A stretch of 64,000 nt of DNA from Paraburkholderia elongata (GTDB taxonomy: Bacteria > Pseudomonadota > Gammaproteobacteria > Burkholderiales > Burkholderiaceae), in the NCBI RefSeq assembly GCF_013177735.1, contig NZ_WOEZ01000043.1:1-64000 (forward strand). Direction: 5' to 3'. The translations under genes were made by a program, and so were the position numbers. The stretch's first letter is position 1. Each line of letters opens with the position of its first letter. The notes under the pieces were generated by a model, which searched no databases, had not been told where the DNA came from, and worked only from the letters and a program-made list of their open reading frames with translations. Of the stretch, positions 42,161 through 50,190 are shown piece after piece.

Positions 42161-42811
42161 TCATTTGCCGACTGAAACGGAAGCCGCCTGCGCAAGCGCC
42201 ACTGCCTGCTCGCGTGCAGCCTGTCTCGCCGCGTAATCGACTTCGGGACCAAGGAGTGTTTTCTCGACGACAATCGATTTAACGTCGGTCACGCCGACGG
42301 ATCGCAGCCACGCCTCCATGAACGGCCGCTGAAAATCGAACGAATGGGCGGGCGTGCTCGAGCCCACTGAATAGTCGAGGCCTCGTGCATAAATGACCAC
42401 TGCTTTCTTGTCTTTCAGCAAGCCCTGTAGCCCGCGTTCATCGAATGAGAACAAAATGCCGCGCTGCGACACTACGTCGATGAACTGCTTGAGCTTGTAG
42501 GGAATGGAAAAATTCCACAGCGGCACGGAGAACAGCAACGTATCGGCGTCGTGCAATCGTTGCGCAAGTTCCCGGATGCTCGTCCACGCTTGCTGCTGGG
42601 CTTCGCTGAGCGGTGTGCCGCTCAGGTCCGCATATTTGGCATCGAGCGCGTCGCCGTCAAACTCCGGCATCGCGACTGACCACAGATCAAGCACGTCGAT
42701 TCGGTGCTTCGGATGAGCGTCGCGATAAGCGTCCACATACGCGCGTGCGACGTCAAGCGAAGCAGACCGCCTCTTACGTGGCGACGATTCAACATGCAGC
42801 AAGGTCGGCAT
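42161..42811 (-). CDS. FMN-dependent NADH-azoreductase / flavodoxin-fold quinone reductase
   Basis: This 216-residue protein has the flavodoxin-like fold of AzoR and NQO-type reductases: LLHVESSPRKRRSASLDVA at the phosphate site, LLFSVPLWNFSIPYKLKQFIDVV in the centre, and ARGLDYSVGSSTP for the isoalloxazine contact. It reduces azo compounds or quinones by two electrons using NAD(P)H. It is divergent from a LysR gene (116-base gap with an AT-rich inverted repeat), a common pairing for quinone or electrophile responses. Confidence 0.88.
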   Translation of the reverse strand: MPTLLHVESSPRKRRSASLDVARAYVDAYRDAHPKHRIDVLDLWSVAMPEFDGDALDAKYADLSGTPLSEAQQQAWTSIRELAQRLHDADTLLFSVPLWNFSIPYKLKQFIDVVSQRGILFSFDERGLQGLLKDKKAVVIYARGLDYSVGSSTPAHSFDFQRPFMEAWLRSVGVTDVKSIVVEKTLLGPEVDYAARQAAREQAVALAQAASVSVGK

Positions 42812-42849
42812 GGAAATACTCCAGGTGTGTTGAGAGCCACCATCACAAC

Positions 42850-42868
42850 ATATTTCAATCCAAAATAT
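42850..42868. promoter_or_regulatory. LysR-type inverted repeat between azoR-like and LysR genes
   Basis: ATATTT-CAATCCA-AAATAT is a perfect 6-bp inverted repeat with a 7-base centre, in the middle of the divergent intergenic region. Its size and AT-rich arms fit a LysR regulator site for the gene at 42928. Confidence 0.5.
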
Positions 42869-42927
42869 AAACGAAGTATTATCGCCATATTCAGTTGCAT
42901 TCGCACTGTATTGGAAGGAGCCATTCC

Positions 42928-43779
42928 ATGTTCGATACTGTCCTGCTGCGATCTTTCGTGGCCGTGGTTCAGGAGGGCGGCTTCACGCCCGCCGCCGCCC
43001 GTCTCAATCTGACGCAGTCTGCCGTCAGCGCGCATCTGCGGCGTCTGGAAAAACAGACCGGCCGCGAACTGCTCGCGCGCACCACGCGCTCGATCACGCT
43101 CACGGCGGACGGCGAGCTGCTGCTGGGTTACGCGCGAGCCATCCTCGCGCTCAACCGTGATGCACGGGCACAGATGCTTCGCGGACCCAGCGAGGGCGCG
43201 ATCCGGGTCGGCCTCTCCGACGACCTCGCCAACGTCAGGCTTATGAATGTCATGCATGCGTTTGCGGTACGCTACCCGCGCATCGCGTTCAGTGTCAGGG
43301 TCGGCATTCCTGCCGAACTGCTGCACGCGATGGATCAGGCCGAACTCGACATGGTGATCGGCGGTCGCTGCGAGGGCGCCCGCTCTGGACGGGTTCTCTG
43401 GCGCGAGCCACTTGTGTGGGCCGGCGCGGAGTGGGCATCGCTTACGCCTGGCGCCCCGGTGCCGCTCGCGCTATTGCCAGAGCCGTGCCCGTATCGTGAG
43501 GCGGCACTGGCCGCACTCGCCCGGGCTGGCCTCGACTACCGGATCGCGCTGGTGTGCTCAAGCGGCGCCGGTCTGTGCGCCGCAGCACAGGCCGGCTTTG
43601 CGGTGACGCCGGTCGTGCAGACACAACTCGTGCACGGCTTGCGCGTGGTCCCGCCGGATGTCGGCTTGCCTTCACTACCCGACGTCGAGTTCACGATTTT
43701 CACTGCAGCGGGTGCGTCCGCGCACATCGCCGACGAACTGGCTAACGCCATCGTGCTGGCATTCGCGAACAGAGGATGA
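42928..43779 (+). CDS. LysR-family transcriptional regulator
   Basis: This 283-residue regulator has the N-terminal LysR DNA-binding domain (LLRSFVAVVQEGGFTPAAARL, then LTQSAVSAHLRRLEKQTG) and an effector domain (GAIRVGLSDDLANVRL). The ATG at 42928 is preceded by GGAAGGAG. It is divergent from the azoreductase gene and about 220 bases upstream of an SDR gene on the same strand, so either may be its target. The effector is not predictable. Confidence 0.88.
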   Translation: MFDTVLLRSFVAVVQEGGFTPAAARLNLTQSAVSAHLRRLEKQTGRELLARTTRSITLTADGELLLGYARAILALNRDARAQMLRGPSEGAIRVGLSDDLANVRLMNVMHAFAVRYPRIAFSVRVGIPAELLHAMDQAELDMVIGGRCEGARSGRVLWREPLVWAGAEWASLTPGAPVPLALLPEPCPYREAALAALARAGLDYRIALVCSSGAGLCAAAQAGFAVTPVVQTQLVHGLRVVPPDVGLPSLPDVEFTIFTAAGASAHIADELANAIVLAFANRG

Positions 43780-44003
43780 CGCCGGGCGGGCGCAAGGCGG
43801 GCTGACAAGGATAGGGAATCAGGACCTCGCTCGACCCAGGCAAGCCCGTAATCATCGAGCCTCGATCCGATTTGTTCCGCTCGCGCAAAATAGTTTGTCC
43901 ATAGCGGGTGTTTGCTCGGCGCATAAATACACCTAGATTAGGCACGTATCGGAGCCGCCGGCCCGGTGGGCAAGAGAGCCCAATTCAATATTCGAGGTTT
44001 TCC

Positions 44004-44714
44004 ATGAGTACGTCGCAAAAGGTCGTAGTCGTTACTGGCGCATCGCAAGGCATTGGCGCGGAGACCGTCAAAGCATTCCGCAAGCTTGACTACCGCATCG
44101 TGGCAACGGCACGCAGCATCAAGCCGTCTGAAGATCCCAACATCGTCACGGTGGCGGGTGACATCGCTGACCCGGCGACGGCGCAGCGCGTGATTTCCGA
44201 GGGCGTGGCGCGCTTCGGCCGCATCGACACGCTGATCAACAACGCAGGTGTTTTCATCGCAAAGCCGTTTACCGGTTACACCGCTGAAGACTACGCCGCG
44301 GTGACGGGCGTGAATCTGAACGGTTTCTTCTACATTACGCAGTTGGCGATCGCGGAAATGGAGAAGAACGGGAGCGGCCATGTGGTCAGCATCACGACCA
44401 GCCTGATCGATCACGCCATCGACGGTGTGCCGTCAGTGCTGGCATCGCTGACGAAGGGCGGTCTGAACGCAGCCACGAAGTCACTCGCAATCGAATACGC
44501 GAAGCGCGGCATCCGTGCGAACGCAGTTGCCCCTGGCATCATCAAGTCGCCTATGCATGCCGTTGAAACGCACGAGGCACTCGGCGCACTCCACCCGATG
44601 GGCCACATGGGCGAGATGAGCGACATCGTCAACGCGATCCTGTATCTGGATGCCGCGCCGTTCGTTACGGGCGAAATCCTGCACGTCGACGGCGGCCAGA
44701 GCGCTGGGCACTAA
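44004..44714 (+). CDS. Short-chain dehydrogenase family protein lacking the catalytic tyrosine
   Basis: This 236-residue protein has a full SDR fold: VVVVTGASQGIGAE cofactor motif (about residues 5-18), DTLINNAGVFIAKPF, and NAVAPGIIKSPMH and VTGEILHVDGGQSAGH near the end. Where classical SDRs have YxxxK, this one reads VLASLTKGGLNA, so the lysine is kept but the tyrosine position holds Ala. Catalysis by the usual proton relay is therefore doubtful; it may be a divergent SDR with another acid, a binding protein or a sensor. It precedes ohr by about 60 bases on the same strand, suggesting a stress-response pair. Confidence 0.87.
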   Translation: MSTSQKVVVVTGASQGIGAETVKAFRKLDYRIVATARSIKPSEDPNIVTVAGDIADPATAQRVISEGVARFGRIDTLINNAGVFIAKPFTGYTAEDYAAVTGVNLNGFFYITQLAIAEMEKNGSGHVVSITTSLIDHAIDGVPSVLASLTKGGLNAATKSLAIEYAKRGIRANAVAPGIIKSPMHAVETHEALGALHPMGHMGEMSDIVNAILYLDAAPFVTGEILHVDGGQSAGH

Positions 44715-44774
44715 AGCACCACGGCGGCGCTACTGGCTGCGCCCGTTATCTGATTCATCAATAAGGAACTGACA

Positions 44775-45200
44775 ATGTCGATCGAAAACGTTCTCTACCG
44801 TGCTCACGCCGAGGCTACCGGAGGCCGCGAAGGCCGCGCCGTGGCGCCGGAAGGCGGACTGGACCTGAAGCTGACGAGGCCGAAGGGCTTGGGCGGAAAG
44901 GGCGAGAAAGGCACGAACCCCGAAGAGCTTTTCGCCGCCGGGTACAGCGCGTGTTTTATCGGTGCAATGCAATTCGTTGCTGCGCGCGACAAAATCGCTG
45001 TCCCGGCTGATGTATCGGTCAACGGAATCGTGGGCATCGGCGCCATTCCCAATGGCTTCGGCATCGAAGTCGAGTTGAAGATATCGTTGCCGGGCATGGT
45101 ACGCGAATTGGCTCAGGACTTCATAAACAGGGCCCACATTGTGTGCCCCTATTCGAACGCAACGCGGAACAACATCGACGTAACGCTGACGCTTGTCTAA
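44775..45200 (+). CDS. ohr: Organic hydroperoxide resistance protein
   Basis: This 141-residue thiol peroxidase of the OsmC/Ohr family reduces organic hydroperoxides. It has both redox-active cysteines in family context: Cys60 in [14 protein letters not shown] and Cys124 in [16 protein letters not shown], plus the Arg-containing N-terminal region ([15 protein letters not shown]). Length and motifs fit Ohr rather than OsmC. It follows the SDR gene closely and is ended by a strong hairpin at 45222-45254. No OhrR repressor gene is adjacent. Confidence 0.93.
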   Translation: MSIENVLYRAHAEATGGREGRAVAPEGGLDLKLTRPKGLGGKGEKGTNPEELFAAGYSACFIGAMQFVAARDKIAVPADVSVNGIVGIGAIPNGFGIEVELKISLPGMVRELAQDFINRAHIVCPYSNATRNNIDVTLTLV

Positions 45201-45221
45201 GCCGCAATCCTGTTCGATCAG

Positions 45222-45254
45222 CTGCAGGTCGCCGTGGTGATTGGCGACCTGCAG
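45222..45254. terminator. Terminator hairpin after ohr
   Basis: CTGCAGGTCGCC pairs perfectly with GGCGACCTGCAG (12 bp) around a 9-base loop, 22 bases after the ohr stop codon. There is no strong T tract, but its place before the next coding region supports termination. Confidence 0.65.
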
Positions 45255-45354
45255 GGCCGTTCCACCCACGCGACGATCTTGCGGCACCATTACGCGCGAT
45301 GCGAGCGTGCGGCGGTTCGGCGGCCCGGGACCTTCATTCAACCAGGAATTGGCT

Positions 45355-46227
45355 ATGGCTGAGAACAAACCCGGGGTGAAGAAGCGCTTGCCCCTCGACG
45401 GAATAACGGTTGTCGATTTTTCGCGCGTGCTGTCCGGACCGTATTGTGCGATGACGCTTGCTGACCTCGGGGCACGCGTCATCAAGATAGAGCGTGTGGG
45501 CACGGGAGACGATACGCGTGCGTTCGGTCCGTTCGTCGACAACGAATCGGCGTACTTCATGTGCTTCAACCGCGGAAAGGAGAGCATTGCGCTCGACTTC
45601 AAGTCCCCGCGTGACCGCGAACTTCTCGAGCGCTTGCTGGACACGGCGGACGTGGTGGTCGAGAACTTCCGGCCTGGCGTGATGGAGCGGCTCGGCCACG
45701 GCCCCGAGCAATTGGCAAGAACGCATCCGCATATTGTCTATGCCTCGATTTCGGGCTTTGGCCACACCGGCCCGTTCAAGGACCTGCCAGGCTACGACAC
45801 CGTCGTGCAGGCAATGGGCGGCGTCATGAGTCTGACTGGATGGCCTGACAATCAGCCGGCACGCGTGGGTACAGCCTTCGGCGATCTCGGTGCTGCACTA
45901 TTTGCCGTGATAGGCATCCTGGCGGGGCTATACAAGCGCTCCTGGGACGCCCAAGGCACGCACGTGGACATTGCGATGCTCGATTGCCAGGCCGCGTTGA
46001 TGGAAACGGCGTTTGCGAGATTTGACGTCGAAGCAAAGGTGCCCACGAGGACTGGCGACGCCCATCCCTCGCTCGCGCCGTTCGAAAGCTTTGCTGCCAA
46101 GGATGGTCGATTCATTATCGCCGCGGGCAACGATTTCGAAACCTATCATCGCGGCTGTTGGCGGCTATGCGCTCGGCGGCGGATGCGAACTGGCGATGGC
46201 GTGCGATTTCATCATTGCGGCCCATGA
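45355..46227 (+). pseudogene. CaiB/BaiF-type CoA-transferase, 3'-truncated by deletion
   Basis: The first 258 or so codons encode a good family III CoA-transferase: LDGITVVDFSRVLSGPYCAMTLADLGARVIKIE, RGKESIALDFKSP, VVENFRPGVMERLG and [16 protein letters not shown]. Family members are about 400 residues. After AAGND near 46128-46134 the sequence switches to enoyl-CoA hydratase coding DNA in another frame, giving about 30 unrelated residues before a stop at 46227. The start at 45355 follows AGGAA. The product would lack the C-terminal lobe of an intertwined dimer and is unlikely to work. Formed by deletion between two neighbouring genes of a CoA-ester pathway (inference). Confidence 0.85.
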
Positions 46228-46630
46228 TGCGCAATTCGGTCAACCAGAGATCAAGCTCGGCATTCCGCCTGGTATTGGCGGTTCGCAGCGCTTGACACGT
46301 GCTGTCGGAAAATCGCTTGCGATGGACCTGATTCTCACTGGCCGGAATTTGCGCGCTGATGAAGCACTCGCAGCCGGCCTCGTTGCGCGCGTTGTTCCAT
46401 CGACCGACTTGCTGCAAACTGCGCTCGAGACAGCGCACACCATCGCCGGTTACAACCTGCCTGCCGTACGGCTTGCAAAGGAGGCGGTCAATCGGGCATT
46501 CGAGACGCCGTTGAGCGAGGGTGTGTTGCACGAGCGTCGGCTTTTCCAGGCCGCGTTCGCGACCGAAGGTCAAAAGGAAGGCATGTACGCATTCCTGGCC
46601 AAGCGCGCTCCCGTCTTCCGCCATCGATAA
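46128..46630 (+). pseudogene. Enoyl-CoA hydratase, 5'-truncated by deletion
   Basis: The frame read from about 46128 encodes the C-terminal two thirds of a crotonase: [26 protein letters not shown] (with the second oxyanion/CoA segment), [20 protein letters not shown] with the catalytic-glutamate region, and [19 protein letters not shown]. About 95 N-terminal residues, including the first oxyanion-hole segment, are missing, and no start codon or ribosome binding site belongs to this frame. It is fused out of frame to the CoA-transferase 5' part. A decayed acyl-CoA racemase/hydratase pair is likely. Confidence 0.85.
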
Positions 46631-46816
46631 GCCATTGCGTATCGTCAGTATTGGGCAGAGCGCGACGACAATGTCTTGCTTAGGGTAATACGCTCTCGCC
46701 CGACGAATCCATCGTTCGAAAATCGTCTCCGGTTTGTGGACCTTTCATCGACTCGCGGTACTTGACTTCGTAGCGCTTACCCACGGGAAAGTACTCAACG
46801 GGTGTAGGGTAAAACT

Positions 46817-47806
46817 TCAGCCAGCGAGAAGTTTGCCGTTGAAGAGGATGTGCAGCGTCCTCACAAAAAGGACGACGATCGCGATACTGAGAATGGTGAG
46901 TAGTAGGATCGCAATGACCGTCAAAGGCCAGGACTGCACGAACATGGAATACTTCAAGGATGCGATCGTCAGTGCAGCCATCGGGAAGCTGACCGCCCAC
47001 CAGCCCGAAGCGAAGGGAATACCTCCACGGAAGACTCTGAAGGAGAGAATCGCGAAGACGAACAGGCCGAAGTAGAACAGCAGACCGGCAAACGTGTCGA
47101 TGTGCTGCGTGAAGTTTGTGTATGCAAGAAATCCCACCTCGAACGGCGCGATCAAAATAATCATCGATGGAACCATTCCGGCCGGCAGAGGCTCTTGATG
47201 GATCAACCGGGACATGATCATTGTGAAGAACAATAAGGCAACCATCGCGCCGACAGCGATGCCAAACAGGTTGACTTCGTGAGCCCACGGCATGGGCATG
47301 GTGCCGCCGGCAACTGCGATATCCAGCGTTGCGACTCCTGGAATTAGCCACGCAGGCACCGCATGCGCAGCATCAATCTCTCCCTGAAGCAATCTGCTGG
47401 TGAATATGAACGAAAGCGTTATCGTAGCGAGGGTGCCGATCGTCCACACGACCTCGGAGAGTGTCTGGCTCAGTGGGGCGACGACTGTCGATAGCAACAG
47501 GATGCCGATGGCGATGGTGCCAAAGAAGTTGCCGGCGATCGGATGTTGAAATTCGCCGGCGACTGCAGCAGGGTATCTGGCTCCCTTAACCAGATATCCG
47601 GCGCTTAGCACAAGGAAGACGATCACGGCAAAGGCGCCGACTATGTCAGAAATGAGCGGGCTCGCGCCAAATTCATGGCCGGCAATCCTCCAGGCAATGG
47701 ACAAGCCAGCGATACCCATGACAGAACCGAACAGATTCACTGGCAAATTCTTGATTGAAGCCCGCTTTCGGACAGACTGCGAGCTGAGGCTTGAAAGTGC
47801 CGACAC
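46817..47806 (-). CDS. SLAC1/TehA-family anion channel or transporter
   Basis: This 329-residue membrane protein has 10 predicted helices and matches the tellurite-resistance/dicarboxylate transporter (TDT/SLAC1) family: LPVNLFGSVMGIAGLSIAWR at the first helix, HPIAGNFFGTIAIGILLLS, TLDIAVAGGTMP, GLLFYFGLFVFAILSFRVFRGG and PFASGWWAVSFPMAALTIAS with the pore-lining Phe region. Members conduct anions or move dicarboxylates; the substrate cannot be told. It is a single gene on the minus strand, flanked by gaps of about 190 and 240 bases with no clear regulator. Confidence 0.88.
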   Translation of the reverse strand: MSALSSLSSQSVRKRASIKNLPVNLFGSVMGIAGLSIAWRIAGHEFGASPLISDIVGAFAVIVFLVLSAGYLVKGARYPAAVAGEFQHPIAGNFFGTIAIGILLLSTVVAPLSQTLSEVVWTIGTLATITLSFIFTSRLLQGEIDAAHAVPAWLIPGVATLDIAVAGGTMPMPWAHEVNLFGIAVGAMVALLFFTMIMSRLIHQEPLPAGMVPSMIILIAPFEVGFLAYTNFTQHIDTFAGLLFYFGLFVFAILSFRVFRGGIPFASGWWAVSFPMAALTIASLKYSMFVQSWPLTVIAILLLTILSIAIVVLFVRTLHILFNGKLLAG

Positions 47807-48049
47807 GGCGTTTCTCCAGAATTTTATTGAACTCGACGCAAGATTGCTCGTCCCTGTGGAAAATCGCGCTGGTGGCGCGAATAAGTGCTGAATCTAGGTG
47901 CATTGACGTCAAGTTCGAATACCCATCATGTACGAACAGTAATGCGTGGTAGGAACGAATCGCCCACCTTGGGCATTTTCAGCGCGAAAAGACGCTCAAG
48001 GGAGTGAGATCGTTCAGGCAGATCGCTGGCCGCCGCCACGTAAAATCCG

Positions 48050-49150
48050 TTAGCTCCCGAACTGCTGCAGATGTCTGACACTCTCTTTCAGCTCGATCTC
48101 CAACTGGGCAAACAATTGAGCAGCAGGCAACGATCTTGTCAGAGCCGCCGCCTGACCCGCCCATTGCGCACCGTAGCCAAACTCCCCCTTGGCTTTGGCA
48201 GCGGCATGAAGCGCTTTTCCGGCGTCGTATGCGACCGGATAGTCTGGCGGCCTGGGTGAGTGCACGTCGCTACCGAGTTCCGTGAACCTGTTCACCATGC
48301 TTCTCGCGACTCGCCCCGAGATCGCCGCCGTAAAAGTTGTGTGGCGAGCCGACTCCCCAAGGATTGCACGACGGTAACCGTCATCAATCGACGTTTCCGG
48401 ACAGGCAACAAAGGCGGTTCCAAGTTGAGCTGCCTGTGCACCGAGCGCGAGTGCAGCCGCAATCCCGGCGCCGTCCATGATGCCGCCAGCCGCGATGACC
48501 GGTAGTTGGAATTCCTTGACCAACAAACGTGTCAATGCAAACGTGCCCAACCGGTCGTCGAGCGCATCCGGGTCGAAGACCCCGCGATGTCCACCCGCCT
48601 CGATACCTTGCGCAACAATCGCGTCGACATTTGCGGCCGCAACTAGCGCAGCCTCGTTCAGATTTGTCGCGGAGGCCAGCAGCTTGATTCCGGCCTTTTT
48701 CAGATCGGCGATGACCTCGGAGGGCGGCAAACCGAAGTGGAAGCTGACAACGGCTGGCTTCTCTTCGAGAAAAACCTCCAGCATGGCCGGGTCTGCAAGG
48801 AAGCTCCGGTAGATCTCCGACAGTGATGCCGGTGGCGTAGCCCCGAATTTTTCGAACTGCGGCGCGAGCCAGTTCAACCATTGGCGCTCGACCGTTTCGT
48901 CTGCTGCTGCAGGGCTATGGCAAAAAACGTTGATGTTGAAGGGTTTTCCCGTCAGCGCGCGCGTCTCCTTGATGACTTTGCGGGCTCCTTCAGCGTTCAT
49001 CGCCCCGACACCCAAAGAGCCGAGGCCTCCTGCATTGGACACAGTCGCGGCCAGCACTGGCGTGCTGACACCGGCCATGGGCGCCTGGATAATCGGCTTT
49101 TCAATGCCCAGTAGACGCAACAATGCGCGATTATCTGTCTGGTTGATCAT
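48050..49150 (-). CDS. Nitronate monooxygenase (NMO/2-nitropropane dioxygenase family)
   Basis: This 366-residue FMN enzyme oxidises alkyl nitronates such as propionate-3-nitronate. It has the family motifs [29 protein letters not shown] at the N-terminus, [36 protein letters not shown], the FMN-phosphate [21 protein letters not shown] and [12 protein letters not shown]. Length fits class I NMO. It is divergent from nothing; it lies 38 bases downstream of a LysR gene on the same strand and could form an operon with it. Likely role: detoxification or nitrogen recovery from nitro compounds. Confidence 0.9.
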   Translation of the reverse strand: MINQTDNRALLRLLGIEKPIIQAPMAGVSTPVLAATVSNAGGLGSLGVGAMNAEGARKVIKETRALTGKPFNINVFCHSPAAADETVERQWLNWLAPQFEKFGATPPASLSEIYRSFLADPAMLEVFLEEKPAVVSFHFGLPPSEVIADLKKAGIKLLASATNLNEAALVAAANVDAIVAQGIEAGGHRGVFDPDALDDRLGTFALTRLLVKEFQLPVIAAGGIMDGAGIAAALALGAQAAQLGTAFVACPETSIDDGYRRAILGESARHTTFTAAISGRVARSMVNRFTELGSDVHSPRPPDYPVAYDAGKALHAAAKAKGEFGYGAQWAGQAAALTRSLPAAQLFAQLEIELKESVRHLQQFGS

Positions 49151-49188
49151 GTCGTTTCCTTTTCAAATAGGGTTTATCGCAAATGCCG

Positions 49189-50100
49189 CTATGCGCCTAG
49201 TTTCTCCATCAGGAAGTCCACAAAACAGCGCACACGCGACGATAGATGCCGACCGTGCGGATATAGCAGGATGAACGGTCGCGAACATCCGCCATACGGC
49301 GTGAGCATTTCCTTGAGCGTTCCATCCGCTATGTCTTTCTCAACAATGAACCGATAGGTCTGGAACACGCCGGCCCCATGGCGCGCCAGTGTGACACCAG
49401 CAAGCGCATCGCCCGATGATCCATGACGGCCGCGCGTCGCGATCTCGTCGAGGCCGCCATCTCTATTGAATACCCAAGGCAGGTTGCGGCCGGTGCTCGG
49501 CAACTCGAACTGAATGCAGTTGTGATTGATTAAATCGTCTGGCGTTTCCAGTCTGGCCGCTCTCCGCAGATAAGCCGGTGATGCCACGACTACCAGTTCC
49601 GCGTCCTCGAGCTTTCGCGCAATCAGGCCGGAATCCCGTGGCGTACGACCCCGGATCGCCAGATCGAAGGGCTCGTCCGCAAAGTCGATGTTGCGGTTGC
49701 TGAGGTGCGTTTCGACGGTGACCTCCGGGTAGCGCTCATGGAAGTCTGCCAACAGGGGAAGGACGCGGTAGTGACCGTAGGGCGTCGGCATGCTGATTCG
49801 CAGCACACCCGCCGGCGTTGTCTGTTGCCCGGTAGCTTCTCGTTCTGCATCCACGAGATGACTTAGCGCCTGCCGACACTGCTCGAAGTACCGGCTCCCC
49901 ACGTCTGTAAGCCGGATCTGCCGCGTTGTCCGGACAAACAATCGCGCACCGAGTCGTTTCTCGAGACGCGCCACTGAACGGCTGACGGCGGCAGGCGTGA
50001 CGCCTGCCGCGTTCGCAGCTACAGTAAAACTACCCAATTCAGCTGCCAGACAGAACAGTTCGATACTGCCTACAAGGAGGTCATCAAATTGACGCTGCAT
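49189..50100 (-). CDS. LysR-family transcriptional regulator
   Basis: This 303-residue regulator has the LysR helix-turn-helix (IELFCLAAELGSFTVAANAA, then GVTPAAVSRSVARLEKRLG) and a CrgA-like effector domain (PAGVLRISMPTPYGHYRVLP, FDLAIRGRTPRDSGLIARKL). It lies directly upstream of the nitronate monooxygenase gene on the same strand, with 38 bases between, so the two may be co-transcribed. The ATG at 50100 is chosen from the position of the DNA-binding domain. A TonB receptor gene on the same strand ends 91 bases upstream. Confidence 0.88.
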   Translation of the reverse strand: MQRQFDDLLVGSIELFCLAAELGSFTVAANAAGVTPAAVSRSVARLEKRLGARLFVRTTRQIRLTDVGSRYFEQCRQALSHLVDAEREATGQQTTPAGVLRISMPTPYGHYRVLPLLADFHERYPEVTVETHLSNRNIDFADEPFDLAIRGRTPRDSGLIARKLEDAELVVVASPAYLRRAARLETPDDLINHNCIQFELPSTGRNLPWVFNRDGGLDEIATRGRHGSSGDALAGVTLARHGAGVFQTYRFIVEKDIADGTLKEMLTPYGGCSRPFILLYPHGRHLSSRVRCFVDFLMEKLGA

Positions 50101-50190
50101 AGTCTTTCACGGACGTTGGATTCCCGCTCTCTGTAGTGGTTATTGAATGCCAGTTCGTTTTCGAGGTGAAGGAAAAGCAGTGCGTCTACG

